From Bacteroidota bacterium (GTDB lineage: Bacteria > Bacteroidota > Bacteroidia > Bacteroidales > F082): a stretch of DNA of 40,613 nt. The position numbers and the translations under genes are program-made. The notes below the pieces were generated by a model. That model was given only the letters and a program-made list of their open reading frames with translations, made no database searches and had not been told where the DNA came from. This document shows positions 16,555-24,893 of the stretch, one piece after another (positions within the stretch are counted from its first letter, which is position 1; every line of letters begins with the position of its first letter). The DNA is taken from the NCBI GenBank assembly GCA_023396415.1, contig JAEWWJ010000027.1, positions 1 through 40,613 of the forward strand, given 5' to 3'.

Positions 16555-17709
16555 TTGATTGCTGACGGATGGGTGAACAAGTCCGTTACAGATGGAAAAT
16601 GGATTGTTTATTCCACCCGAAACCTCAATCCATCCGCACAAACTGAACTCAAACAGCAATCCGTTTTGTTGCTCGATCCGGGAAGAGGACGCTTTTTGTT
16701 GGGTTTTGAAGACATTAAAAGAAACAGCAGCGGTTGCGATCATGATTTTAACGACGCCGTTTTCTTTGTAACCGCCAATCCCGTTCAGGCGGTTGACCCA
16801 ACCAACCTACCCATTGTGGACTATACAGGCGAAGATGCTGATGCTGATGGAATTACTGATCAATTCGATGACTATCCAAATGATCCTGCTAGGGCTTTCA
16901 ACAATTACTTTTTCAATCAAGGTAATTTTGGCACTTTGGCTTTTGAAGATTTATGGCCGTATCGTGGCGATTATGACTTCAATGATGCCGTGATTGACTA
17001 CAATTTCAACCAAATTACCAATGGAAACAATGCAGTGATTGAGATAGAAGCCACATTTATACTCCGTGCGCATGGAGCCTATTTCCACAATGGTTTCGGC
17101 TTTCAGTTGCCTGTTCCACATGATGCGGTAAAATCAGTTGAAGGCACCAGAATTTCTGCTGATTATGTGAGCCTCCAAAGCAATGGAACAGAGCAAGGAC
17201 AAGAAAAAGCTACCATAATCGTGTGGGACGATTCATATGAGGTGTTGCCGCAAATTGGCACCGGCAGTGGCGTAAACACCCATCCTGAGCTCCCTTTTTC
17301 AGTGCCTGACACCCTTCGTGTAAAAGTTCTATTTCGACAACCGATACCTCTGCATGGTGTTGGCATTCCTCCCTACAACCCGTTTATCATTGTTGACCAA
17401 CAACGAGGCATTGAAGTGCATTTACCTGACCACCAACCAACTGAATTGGCCGACCTAAGTCTTTTAGGATCAGGCCATGACAATAGCATTCCCGCAGCGG
17501 GGAGGTTTTACAAAACCAGCAACAACCTTCCTTGGGCCATCAATATTGTTGAGCGCTTTGAATATCCGATAGAGAAAGCTGAAATTCTGGAAGTACATCT
17601 CAAATTTGGCGAATGGGCCGAAAGTGGCGGACAACGCTTCAACGACTGGTTTAAAACGCAGGAAGGGTACCGCAACAACGAGAAAATTTACCATCCTACA
17701 GCGAGATAA
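16555..17709 (+). pseudogene. LruC-domain protein, C-terminal part after in-frame stop
   Basis: This stretch continues the frame of the previous feature after TAA and GCG. It could only begin at a TTG, with no ribosome-binding site and no signal peptide, so it is better read as the downstream part of one interrupted gene (15682-17709, about 675 codons). It contains the LruC core (LLLDPGRGRFLLGFED, DHDFNDAVFFV), an Asp-rich calcium-binding loop of the DxDxDG type (DADADGITDQFDDYPNDP), and a second acidic repeat YRGDYDFNDAVIDYNF. The C-terminal DUF4842-like domain is complete to the end. Open explanations are a real nonsense mutation, stop-codon read-through or an assembly error. Confidence 0.7.
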
Positions 17710-17807
17710 AAATCTATCTACAGCGCATATCGAACCTGCGGTACAGAATTTTTGAGCTCTTGTAAGTTAGATTAAAATCTTCAGGAAACAAACAAGAAAA
17801 CAAGTTG

Positions 17808-17846
17808 CAACCTCATGAAGCATTTCTATCTTCATGGGGTTGTTTT
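17808..17846 (+). terminator. Hairpin terminator upstream of priA
   Basis: A 13-bp stem with one G-U pair (17808-17820 with 17830-17842) has a nine-base loop and is followed by TTTT. It lies about 100 bases after the LruC gene and probably ends its transcript. Confidence 0.75.
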
Positions 17847-17883
17847 ATAAAAAGCAGCTCCGAAAGTGCAAAAAGAATAATCC

Positions 17884-17891
17884 TACCTTTG
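17884..17891 (+). promoter_or_regulatory. Predicted -7 element of the priA promoter
   Basis: TACCTTTG matches TAnnTTTG exactly and ends 16 bases before the priA ATG. No convincing -33 element was found. Confidence 0.5.
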
Positions 17892-17907
17892 CCGAGCAAA
17901 AAATTCC

Positions 17908-20406
17908 ATGACAACAAGCGAAAGAAAAACCCTTTTTGCGGATATGCTTATCCCGCTTCCGGTGCCCGGTTTATTTACCTATCGTATTCCTTTTGAATTG
18001 AACGATAGCGTAATGATTGGACAAAGGGCAGTGGTTCAATTTGGAGCAAAAAAAGTTGTAGCTGCTATTGTTGTTAAGATACACGAACAAATTCCGGCAA
18101 ACTACACCCCAAAATACATCATGGGGTTGTTGGATGACAAACCCATCGTGAATCAAATTCAGCTCGATTTTTGGAACTGGATACACCAATATTATATGTG
18201 TCATCTGGGCGAAGTGATGGCCAGCGCGCTTCCGGGCGGCTTAAAACTAACCAGCGAATCCAAGATTGAACTCAATAGGGAGTTTGTCCACGATGCAGAA
18301 GTGCTCACCGACAATGAGTTTATCATCACCGAAGCCTTGAGCATTCAGCCCCAGCTCAGCATTACAGAGGTAACAAAAATCGTTGGATTTCAAAAAGTGA
18401 TGCCCTTAATTAAAACCATGATCGAAAAAAAGATCGTCGTTTTGCAAGAAGAGCTGCAAGAGAAGTTTAAAGCAAAAACCGAAAGAGTAGCCAAAATTTC
18501 AGAAGTTTACGCAGACAGCGCGCAACTGAAACAACTGATGGACAACCTTTCGCAACGGGCTTATAAACAGCTGGAAATAGTTATGGCTTATATACAGCTG
18601 AGCCGCTTTCCGATGATAGATGCTGTTGAAATTCCAGTGAAAAAATTATTGGAGCAGGCCAAAGCCACAACTGCACAATTTAAAACCTTGGTCGACAAAA
18701 ACATTTTTGTTGTTTCGGAAAAAGTGGTGAGTCGCTTGCAACAATACTCTGCCACCCACGACCCACTAAAAATTGCACTCACTGAGCCTCAGCAGAAGGC
18801 CTTGCAAAGTGTGGAACTGCAGCTACAAACCAAAGATGTGGTGTTGCTGCATGGCGTAACTTCCAGCGGAAAAACCGAGATGTACATCAAACTTATTGCC
18901 TCTTGTTTAGCAGAAGGCCGTCAAGTGCTGTACCTTCTGCCCGAAATTGCCCTCACCACGCAAATCATCCAACGGTTAAAAATGTTTTTTGGAAAAAAAA
19001 TTGGTATTTACCATTCGCGATACAATGTCAACGAAAAGGTTGAAATTTGGAACAAAGTACTCGAATTTGATGAAAATGCCGATAACGAACATCAAATTAT
19101 TCTTGGGCCACGCTCTGCTTTATTCCTACCATTCAGTAAGTTAGGTTTAATAATTGTGGACGAAGAGCATGACAGCTCCTTCAAACAGATTGATCCAACC
19201 CCACGCTATCATGCCCGCGATGCCGCCATTGTTCTGGCAAAAAGTTTCGGTGCGAAAGTTGTTTTAGGATCAGCAACACCTTCATTTGAAAGTTATTACA
19301 ATTCAAAGACAGAGAAATACGGCTTCGTGGCCCTCACAGAGCGATTCGGTGGAGTTCAAATGCCCGAAATCACAATCGCCAATCTCCGTGAGGAGAAAAA
19401 AAGAAAGACCCTGCAATCGCATTTCAGCTCGGTGTTGATGAAAGAAATAAAACAGGCCGTAGCACTTAAAGAACAGGTGATTTTGTTTCAAAACCGTCGG
19501 GGTTTCTCGTTGAGAATTGAATGTGACAAATGCAATTTTGTTCCGGAGTGCCGCAACTGCGACGTGAGTTTGATCTACCATAAAAAACAAAATATGCTGC
19601 GCTGTCACTACTGCGGCTACGCCATTACAGTGCCCGAAACATGCCCCAACTGCCACAGCACCGAACTGAAAATGCACGGTTTTGGCACCGAAAAAGTGGA
19701 AGAAGAGCTGGGATTGCTTTTGCCCGAGATAAAAATTGCTCGCTTAGACTTAGATACCACCAGAAGCAAATACGCTTTTGAAGAAATCATTCAAAACTTT
19801 TCGGCAGGCAAAAGCAATATTTTGGTTGGAACACAGATGGTTACCAAAGGATTAGACTTTGAAAAAGTAAGCATTGTTGGCATTCTTAATGCTGACAATA
19901 TGCTTTCATATCCCGATTTTAGAGCATTTGAAAGAAGTTTTCAGCTTATGGCACAAGTTAGTGGACGGGCCGGCCGCAAACAAAAACGCGGCAAAGTGAT
20001 CATTCAAACCTATCAGCCCAACCATCAAATGATGAATTATGTGCTGAACAACGACTACGAAAACCTGTTTCATAAGCAGATGGGTGAAAGAAAAAAATAC
20101 GACTATCCTCCTTTTTTTCGATTAATTATGATTCGGCTGCTGCACCGCGACAATCATTTGGTAAACTTAGCCGCCTATGAATTATCGCAACAGCTGAAGA
20201 AAGACAAGCGCTTTATTATGTTAGGCCCCGAATACCCTATTGTTTCACGAATTAAATCATTGTATATCAAGCAAATAATTATTAAATTCCCACGCACCCA
20301 ACATGCCGCCGACATCAAAAAATTTCTTGAGACGCAACTCCATCAACTTCGAACGAGCAGCGACTTCAAATCAATTAAATTTCAAGTGGATGTTGATCCC
20401 CAATAA
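17908..20406 (+). CDS. priA: Primosomal protein N' (replication restart helicase PriA)
   Basis: The 832-residue protein is the superfamily 2 helicase that recognises stalled forks and reloads the replicative helicase. The N-terminal 3'-end-binding domain covers about residues 1-110, followed by a winged-helix region. The helicase core has Walker A GVTSSGKT at 316-323 and the DEEH box at 417-420. The zinc-binding insertion has all eight cysteines (538, 541, 547, 550, 565, 568, 578, 581). The second RecA lobe carries GTQMVTKGLDFE and QVSGRAGR. The length is normal for Bacteroidota, where PriA is somewhat longer than in E. coli. It is a single-gene unit between two terminator-containing gaps. 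Confidence 0.97.
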   Translation: MTTSERKTLFADMLIPLPVPGLFTYRIPFELNDSVMIGQRAVVQFGAKKVVAAIVVKIHEQIPANYTPKYIMGLLDDKPIVNQIQLDFWNWIHQYYMCHLGEVMASALPGGLKLTSESKIELNREFVHDAEVLTDNEFIITEALSIQPQLSITEVTKIVGFQKVMPLIKTMIEKKIVVLQEELQEKFKAKTERVAKISEVYADSAQLKQLMDNLSQRAYKQLEIVMAYIQLSRFPMIDAVEIPVKKLLEQAKATTAQFKTLVDKNIFVVSEKVVSRLQQYSATHDPLKIALTEPQQKALQSVELQLQTKDVVLLHGVTSSGKTEMYIKLIASCLAEGRQVLYLLPEIALTTQIIQRLKMFFGKKIGIYHSRYNVNEKVEIWNKVLEFDENADNEHQIILGPRSALFLPFSKLGLIIVDEEHDSSFKQIDPTPRYHARDAAIVLAKSFGAKVVLGSATPSFESYYNSKTEKYGFVALTERFGGVQMPEITIANLREEKKRKTLQSHFSSVLMKEIKQAVALKEQVILFQNRRGFSLRIECDKCNFVPECRNCDVSLIYHKKQNMLRCHYCGYAITVPETCPNCHSTELKMHGFGTEKVEEELGLLLPEIKIARLDLDTTRSKYAFEEIIQNFSAGKSNILVGTQMVTKGLDFEKVSIVGILNADNMLSYPDFRAFERSFQLMAQVSGRAGRKQKRGKVIIQTYQPNHQMMNYVLNNDYENLFHKQMGERKKYDYPPFFRLIMIRLLHRDNHLVNLAAYELSQQLKKDKRFIMLGPEYPIVSRIKSLYIKQIIIKFPRTQHAADIKKFLETQLHQLRTSSDFKSIKFQVDVDPQ

Positions 20407-20625
20407 CTTATTTCAAAGTCCTTTTTTTACCGGCCCACTCATTAAAAAACGGCCTATCACAAATTTGTTTTCGCGTGGATAGCCTCAAAGCCCATCAAAG
20501 TGCAGTATTGCATAGGATACAATCACAAATTTTTATAAAACGGAATGAATTTTCCACTTCAAGTGTTTCATCAATATTGAACAAATCCAACAATAAGTTG
20601 TCTTAAAAATCCAATAATCATACAT

Positions 20626-23070
20626 ATGCGTTTATCAATACTTTTTTTAATCGCCACCTTCCTCACGCCTACGTTTCTGTGGGCCGAAAACAGCAAACCC
20701 GCCGACATGAGCAGCGGTATAAAAGGAAAGGTGGTAGATAAAGCCAGCAACCTCACCCTCGAATATGCTACAGTAATGGTGTATGACCAGGCCGATTCGA
20801 GTTTTGTAACAGGTTCCATATCAGGTAAATCAGGTGAGTTTGACATCAAACTTAAACCCGGAAAATATTATATCACCGTTCAATTTATTGCTTACAAAAG
20901 CATCACTTTGAACGACGTAATAGTTGAAAAAGGGAGCAAAGCCAAGGACCTTGGCGAGTTAAAAATTTCGCCCGATAGTGCCCTACTTGACGAAATTGAA
21001 GTGGTGGCCGATCGCACCACAGTTGAAATGAGCCTCGACAAACGCATCATCAACATTGGAAGAGATATGACCTCGAAGGCCAGCAACGCCATTGAAGTGT
21101 TGGAAAACGTGCCCTCGGTAACCGTTGACGTTGAAGGCAACGTAAGCCTTAGAGGCGATGATGGCGTAAGAATTTTGATTGACGGAAAAGTTTCCGGTTT
21201 GGCAGGCATCAGCAGCCGTGATGCCTTACGTTCGATCCAGTCGGATATGATTGAACGTATTGAAATTGTAACCAATCCATCCGTGAGATACGATGCTGAA
21301 GGCACCTCAGGAATCATTAACATTGTACTTAAAAAAGACCGACGCAAAGGTTTCAATGGCTCGCTCGACCTCACAACCGGATTCCCCCTGCAAGGCGGCG
21401 TAGGCATCAACACCAATTATAGACTTAATAAGGTGAACTTTTTTGCTAACTACAGCCTCAACTACCGCGAAAACGTTGGAGGAGGAACCACTTACAGGGA
21501 GTTTTACCGCAACCCAACCTTTGTTACAGAACAAAACAACGAAAGAGTTCGTCGTAACTTAAGCAACACCATCAGAACCGGAGCCGAATACAACATCAAC
21601 CCGAACAACTCCCTCACCCTGAGCGTGATGTACCGCTTGGCCAATCAAAACAACACCTCAACCATTACCTACGACGATTATCAACCCATTGGAACCCTTT
21701 TCAATAAAAGTGAACGCGTGGATGAGCAAAAAGAGGAAGAACCCAATATGCAATACGGCATTGATTACCGCAAACAATTCAAGAAAAAAGACCAGCTGCT
21801 TTCAGCAAGCATTCAGTATTATAACAACACCGAAAATGCTAGCTCAAACATCACCGAAAAGGTGCTTTTCGCACCTGAATTACCTTATTCACCGAATATC
21901 ATGCAGCAAACCATGAACGATGAAAAGGAATCGAACCTTCAAATGCAAGCCGATTATTTTCATCCTTTTATGAAAAAAGCCAAATTAGAAGCCGGTGTTA
22001 AACTTCAGATTCGTGAAATTGCTAACAACTACCAAGTGGAAGACAAGGATGCTTCGGGCAACCTCACCATCAATCCCGATTTTACCAATCATTTTGATTA
22101 TAACGAAAAGATTCTTGCGGCTTATGCTCAGTTTGGCAACGATGTGGGAAGATACTCCTATCAATTGGGACTAAGAACAGAAATCTCCGATATCCAAACA
22201 AAACTTTACGAAACCAACGAAAACACCCGCGACCAGTATCCCGACTTGTTTCCATCGGCGCACTTCACTTATAAAATCACCGAATCCGACAACGTTCAAG
22301 TGAGCTACAGCCGCCGCATCAGAAGACCCGGTTTTTGGCAACTGAACCCCTTCCGTACCTATTCCGACAATCGTAACATTTGGTCGGGAAACCCTAACTT
22401 GAAACCCGTTTATACCAACGCCTTTGAAACAGGCTACCTCCGTTTTTGGAAAAACGCCAGTTTCAATGCCAATGCCTACTATCGTCACAGTACCGATGTT
22501 TTTCAGCGGATTGAGCGCGTCAATGCGGAAGGCGTTTCTATTTCGCGGCCCGAAAATTTTGCCTCTAACGAATCTTTCGGCCTCGAATTTATTGGAATGG
22601 CTACCCTAACCAAGTGGTTTAACCTCAACGGAAACGTTAATCTGTTTCGCTCCATGACCGAAGGAGAAGCTTATGGCATCAATTACGCAACCGATAATTA
22701 CTCCTGGACATCACGCCTGGCAAGTAAATTTACCATTGCCAAAGGATTTGACTCACAGCTGTCATTCAATTACCAAGGCAAAATGGACACTCCCCAAGGA
22801 AGCCGACTTCCATCATGGAGCCTCGACCTTGGTTTAGGGAAAGACATTCTCAAAAACAAAGGCACTATCACCCTCAATGTAAGGGACTTGTTCAATACAC
22901 GCAACCATGCGTTTGAAACATTTGGCGAAAACTTTTATTCTAAAAATGAATTCCGCTGGAGCTCAACTACCGTTACCGTCAACTTCAATTACCGCATCAA
23001 CCAGCAAAAGAAACGCAGCAGCGAAAGAAGAAACGGCGAAGGGGGTGATGAGGGCATGATGGAGTTTTAA
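20626..23070 (+). CDS. TonB-dependent receptor, outer membrane beta-barrel family
   Basis: This 814-residue outer membrane protein has a signal peptide (residues 1-20, ending LWAEN). A carboxypeptidase-regulatory-like domain follows at about 30-115 (GIKGKVVDKASNLTLEYATV). The plug is at about 120-235, with NAIEVLENVPSVTVDVEGNV and AEGTSGIINIVLKK. The remainder is a 22-strand-type barrel with alternating aromatic strands and the motif YSRRIRRPGFWQLNPF. The C-terminus is a polar tail ending GMMEF, typical of the OMP_b-brl_3 subfamily. There is no SusD partner next to it, so it is an orphan receptor and not part of a glycan locus. Its ligand cannot be inferred. A strong terminator follows. Confidence 0.9.
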   Translation: MRLSILFLIATFLTPTFLWAENSKPADMSSGIKGKVVDKASNLTLEYATVMVYDQADSSFVTGSISGKSGEFDIKLKPGKYYITVQFIAYKSITLNDVIVEKGSKAKDLGELKISPDSALLDEIEVVADRTTVEMSLDKRIINIGRDMTSKASNAIEVLENVPSVTVDVEGNVSLRGDDGVRILIDGKVSGLAGISSRDALRSIQSDMIERIEIVTNPSVRYDAEGTSGIINIVLKKDRRKGFNGSLDLTTGFPLQGGVGINTNYRLNKVNFFANYSLNYRENVGGGTTYREFYRNPTFVTEQNNERVRRNLSNTIRTGAEYNINPNNSLTLSVMYRLANQNNTSTITYDDYQPIGTLFNKSERVDEQKEEEPNMQYGIDYRKQFKKKDQLLSASIQYYNNTENASSNITEKVLFAPELPYSPNIMQQTMNDEKESNLQMQADYFHPFMKKAKLEAGVKLQIREIANNYQVEDKDASGNLTINPDFTNHFDYNEKILAAYAQFGNDVGRYSYQLGLRTEISDIQTKLYETNENTRDQYPDLFPSAHFTYKITESDNVQVSYSRRIRRPGFWQLNPFRTYSDNRNIWSGNPNLKPVYTNAFETGYLRFWKNASFNANAYYRHSTDVFQRIERVNAEGVSISRPENFASNESFGLEFIGMATLTKWFNLNGNVNLFRSMTEGEAYGINYATDNYSWTSRLASKFTIAKGFDSQLSFNYQGKMDTPQGSRLPSWSLDLGLGKDILKNKGTITLNVRDLFNTRNHAFETFGENFYSKNEFRWSSTTVTVNFNYRINQQKKRSSERRNGEGGDEGMMEF

Positions 23071-23089
23071 CTACTCCTCGTAAAAAGAC

Positions 23090-23135
23090 AAAGCGTACAA
23101 CTTGCTTCCTTTGGAAAAAGTTGTACGCTTTTTTT
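23090..23135 (+). terminator. Rho-independent terminator of the TonB receptor gene
   Basis: AAAGCGTACAACTT (23090-23103) pairs perfectly over 14 bp with 23118-23131 and is followed by a run of Ts. The hairpin begins 20 bases after the stop codon. Confidence 0.92.
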
Positions 23136-23150
23136 GTTCCACATAACAGA

Positions 23151-23181
23151 AAAGCCCCACCTTTTAACAAGGAGGGGCTTC
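23151..23181 (-). terminator. Rho-independent terminator of rpsT
   Basis: On the - strand AAGCCCC-T-CCTT pairs with AAGG-T-GGGGCTT (23152-23163 with 23169-23180, one mismatch) and ends in TTTTC. It lies 20 bases beyond the rpsT stop and sits back-to-back with the terminator of the receptor gene. Confidence 0.8.
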
Positions 23182-23201
23182 ATTGTTTCTGTTGAATTTA
23201 C

Positions 23202-23456
23202 TTAAGACAGCTTGGCTACAAATTTTACAGTCTTTGATTTCAAGTTACCTGCCTTATTCTTGTGAATGATATTGCGCTTGGCCAATTTGTCAATCATAGA
23301 ATGTAATTTCGGTAAGATTACCTCTGCCTCTGACTTCTCAGTAAGGCTTCTAAATTTTCTCAACACATTACGCATGCTTTTGGCATAGTAGCGGTTATGC
23401 AATCTTTTGGTATTGTTCTGACGAATTCTCTTGATGGACGATTTGTGATTTGCCAT
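23202..23456 (-). CDS. rpsT: 30S ribosomal protein S20
   Basis: The 84-residue basic, all-helical protein has the S20 pattern MANHKSSIKRIRQNNTKRLHN and the C-terminal IIHKNKAGNLKSKTVKFV. S20 binds 16S rRNA at the bottom of the small subunit early in assembly. It has its own promoter with a good -33/-7 pair, and a terminator, so it is transcribed alone despite following mtaB on the same strand. Confidence 0.97.
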   Translation of the reverse strand: MANHKSSIKRIRQNNTKRLHNRYYAKSMRNVLRKFRSLTEKSEAEVILPKLHSMIDKLAKRNIIHKNKAGNLKSKTVKFVAKLS

Positions 23457-23494
23457 TTTTTTCTTTCTTATTGTTCTGACTCAATTTCGGGCTG

Positions 23495-23524
23495 CAAAAG
23501 TAATGAAATTTATTTGAATTCAAA
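23495..23524 (-). promoter_or_regulatory. Predicted rpsT promoter
   Basis: On the - strand a -33 TTTG (complement of 23521-23524) and a perfect -7 TACTTTTG (complement of 23495-23502) are separated by 18 bases. The rpsT ATG is 38 bases downstream. Confidence 0.65.
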
Positions 23525-23542
23525 ATCTATTCAAATAAATTT
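23506..23542. repeat. 14-bp perfect inverted repeat across the rpsT promoter
   Basis: The arms 23506-23519 and 23529-23542 are exact reverse complements with a nine-base spacer. The -33 box of rpsT lies in the spacer. The repeat is AT-rich and lacks a terminator T tract, so an operator or RNA hairpin after mtaB are both possible. Confidence 0.6.
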
Positions 23543-23600
23543 TGTTGAAAGAAGCTCTCAACACCATATGCAGTTTATTTCGGACGCAAAGATACTCTTT

Positions 23601-24893
23601 TTACTCCGCAAACAGCGGGAGAGCTGTAACTTCCAATTCTTTTCCGTGGTGAATGCCGGTGATTACCACATCAATGAACTGATTTTTAATAAGTTGCTTT
23701 CCCTTTAATCGGATAGGAATATAATTTTCACCATACCCACGTGCCACCCCATCGCTTCCAACCCTTTCAATCAACATCCGCTGCTGCTTGCCAATCATAG
23801 ATTCATAATACGCAAGTTTGTTGGCCTGAGAAAGTTTTCGGATCACCTCACTACGTTGATTTTTAACCTTTTCCATCAGTTGATCGGGCATACGCTCTGC
23901 CCTGGTTCCACTTCTAACCGAGTATTTAAAGGTATGGATATGACTGAAATTTAATTCTTTAGCCATTTGAATCGTTTGTTGAAACTCTTCATCGGTTTCG
24001 CCGGGGAAGCCAACAATAATATCGGTGGTAAGGTTGAAGTCGGGGTGAAGATGTTTCAATTTTTTTGCCATGGCAGCAAATTGTTTGGCCGTGTACATGC
24101 GTCGCATCTTAAGTAAGATGCTTTCTGAACCGCTTTGTAAACAGAGATGCAAATGTGGTGTAAGTTTGGGATGTTTGAAAAGCTCAAAAAAACGATCGGA
24201 AAAGCCATCAGGTTCAATAGAGGAAATCCGCAACCTGAAATCGCCGGGAAGCTCCAAGATTTTTTCCACCAATTGTTCAAAATTGAGCGTACCATCATTG
24301 TAACGGCCAATGTTGACGCCGGTAAGCACCACCTCTTTAAATCCAAACGCTACCACCTCACGGATATTTTGGTAAATTTCCTCTGCCGGACGACTGGTAG
24401 CCCTTCCACGAACTTTTGGAATGATACAGAAAGTGCAAAAATTGTCGCAGCCATCCTGAATCTTTATCATGCTGCGGGTATGAAATGTTTTGTAGGCAGC
24501 TTCGTAGCTGAAAAGATCGTGATCAAAACCCTCAGGATCAGCCACCTCTCCTCTGAAGTGTTTTTCAACAATACCAAAGATGGAGGTTTTTCGTTCGTTG
24601 TCCACCACAAAATCAATGGCTTTGGATTCGAGTAACGAAGCTTTATAATTGTTGGCCATACATCCAGTAACCACTACCAAAGCATTTTCGTTGGTACGTT
24701 TGGCCTGATTGATGGTTTGCCGCGACTTTTGGTCGCTTTGGTTGGTTACAGTGCAGGTATTTACCACATAAATATCAGCTTGCTCATTGTAGTCCACAAT
24801 TTGGTAGCTTTCTGAATGAAAGCGAGAGGCCAAAGCATCTGTTTCATATTGGTTGAGACGACAACCCAGGGTTTTAAAGGCTATTTTTTTCAT
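23601..24893 (-). CDS. mtaB: tRNA t6A37 C2-methylthiotransferase MtaB
   Basis: The 430-residue radical SAM enzyme should add a methylthio group to t6A at position 37 of tRNAs, giving ms2t6A. The N-terminal UPF0004 domain starts FKTLGCRLNQYETDA and holds an iron-sulfur cluster with C11, C47 and C78. The radical SAM domain has C149-x3-C153-x2-C156 (CDNFCTFCIIPKVRGR). A TRAM-type RNA-binding tail completes the protein. GCRLNQYE, as opposed to GCQMN, is the feature that points to MtaB over MiaB. Its start overlaps the stop of the MiaB-family gene by four bases, so the two tRNA-modifying enzymes are probably made together. Confidence 0.93.
   Translation of the reverse strand: MKKIAFKTLGCRLNQYETDALASRFHSESYQIVDYNEQADIYVVNTCTVTNQSDQKSRQTINQAKRTNENALVVVTGCMANNYKASLLESKAIDFVVDNERKTSIFGIVEKHFRGEVADPEGFDHDLFSYEAAYKTFHTRSMIKIQDGCDNFCTFCIIPKVRGRATSRPAEEIYQNIREVVAFGFKEVVLTGVNIGRYNDGTLNFEQLVEKILELPGDFRLRISSIEPDGFSDRFFELFKHPKLTPHLHLCLQSGSESILLKMRRMYTAKQFAAMAKKLKHLHPDFNLTTDIIVGFPGETDEEFQQTIQMAKELNFSHIHTFKYSVRSGTRAERMPDQLMEKVKNQRSEVIRKLSQANKLAYYESMIGKQQRMLIERVGSDGVARGYGENYIPIRLKGKQLIKNQFIDVVITGIHHGKELEVTALPLFAE

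Noticed and set aside
20571..20580. 10-base palindrome TCAATATTGA upstream of the TonB receptor
   Set aside because: It is short and AT-rich, so chance occurrence is likely; there is no further support for an operator.
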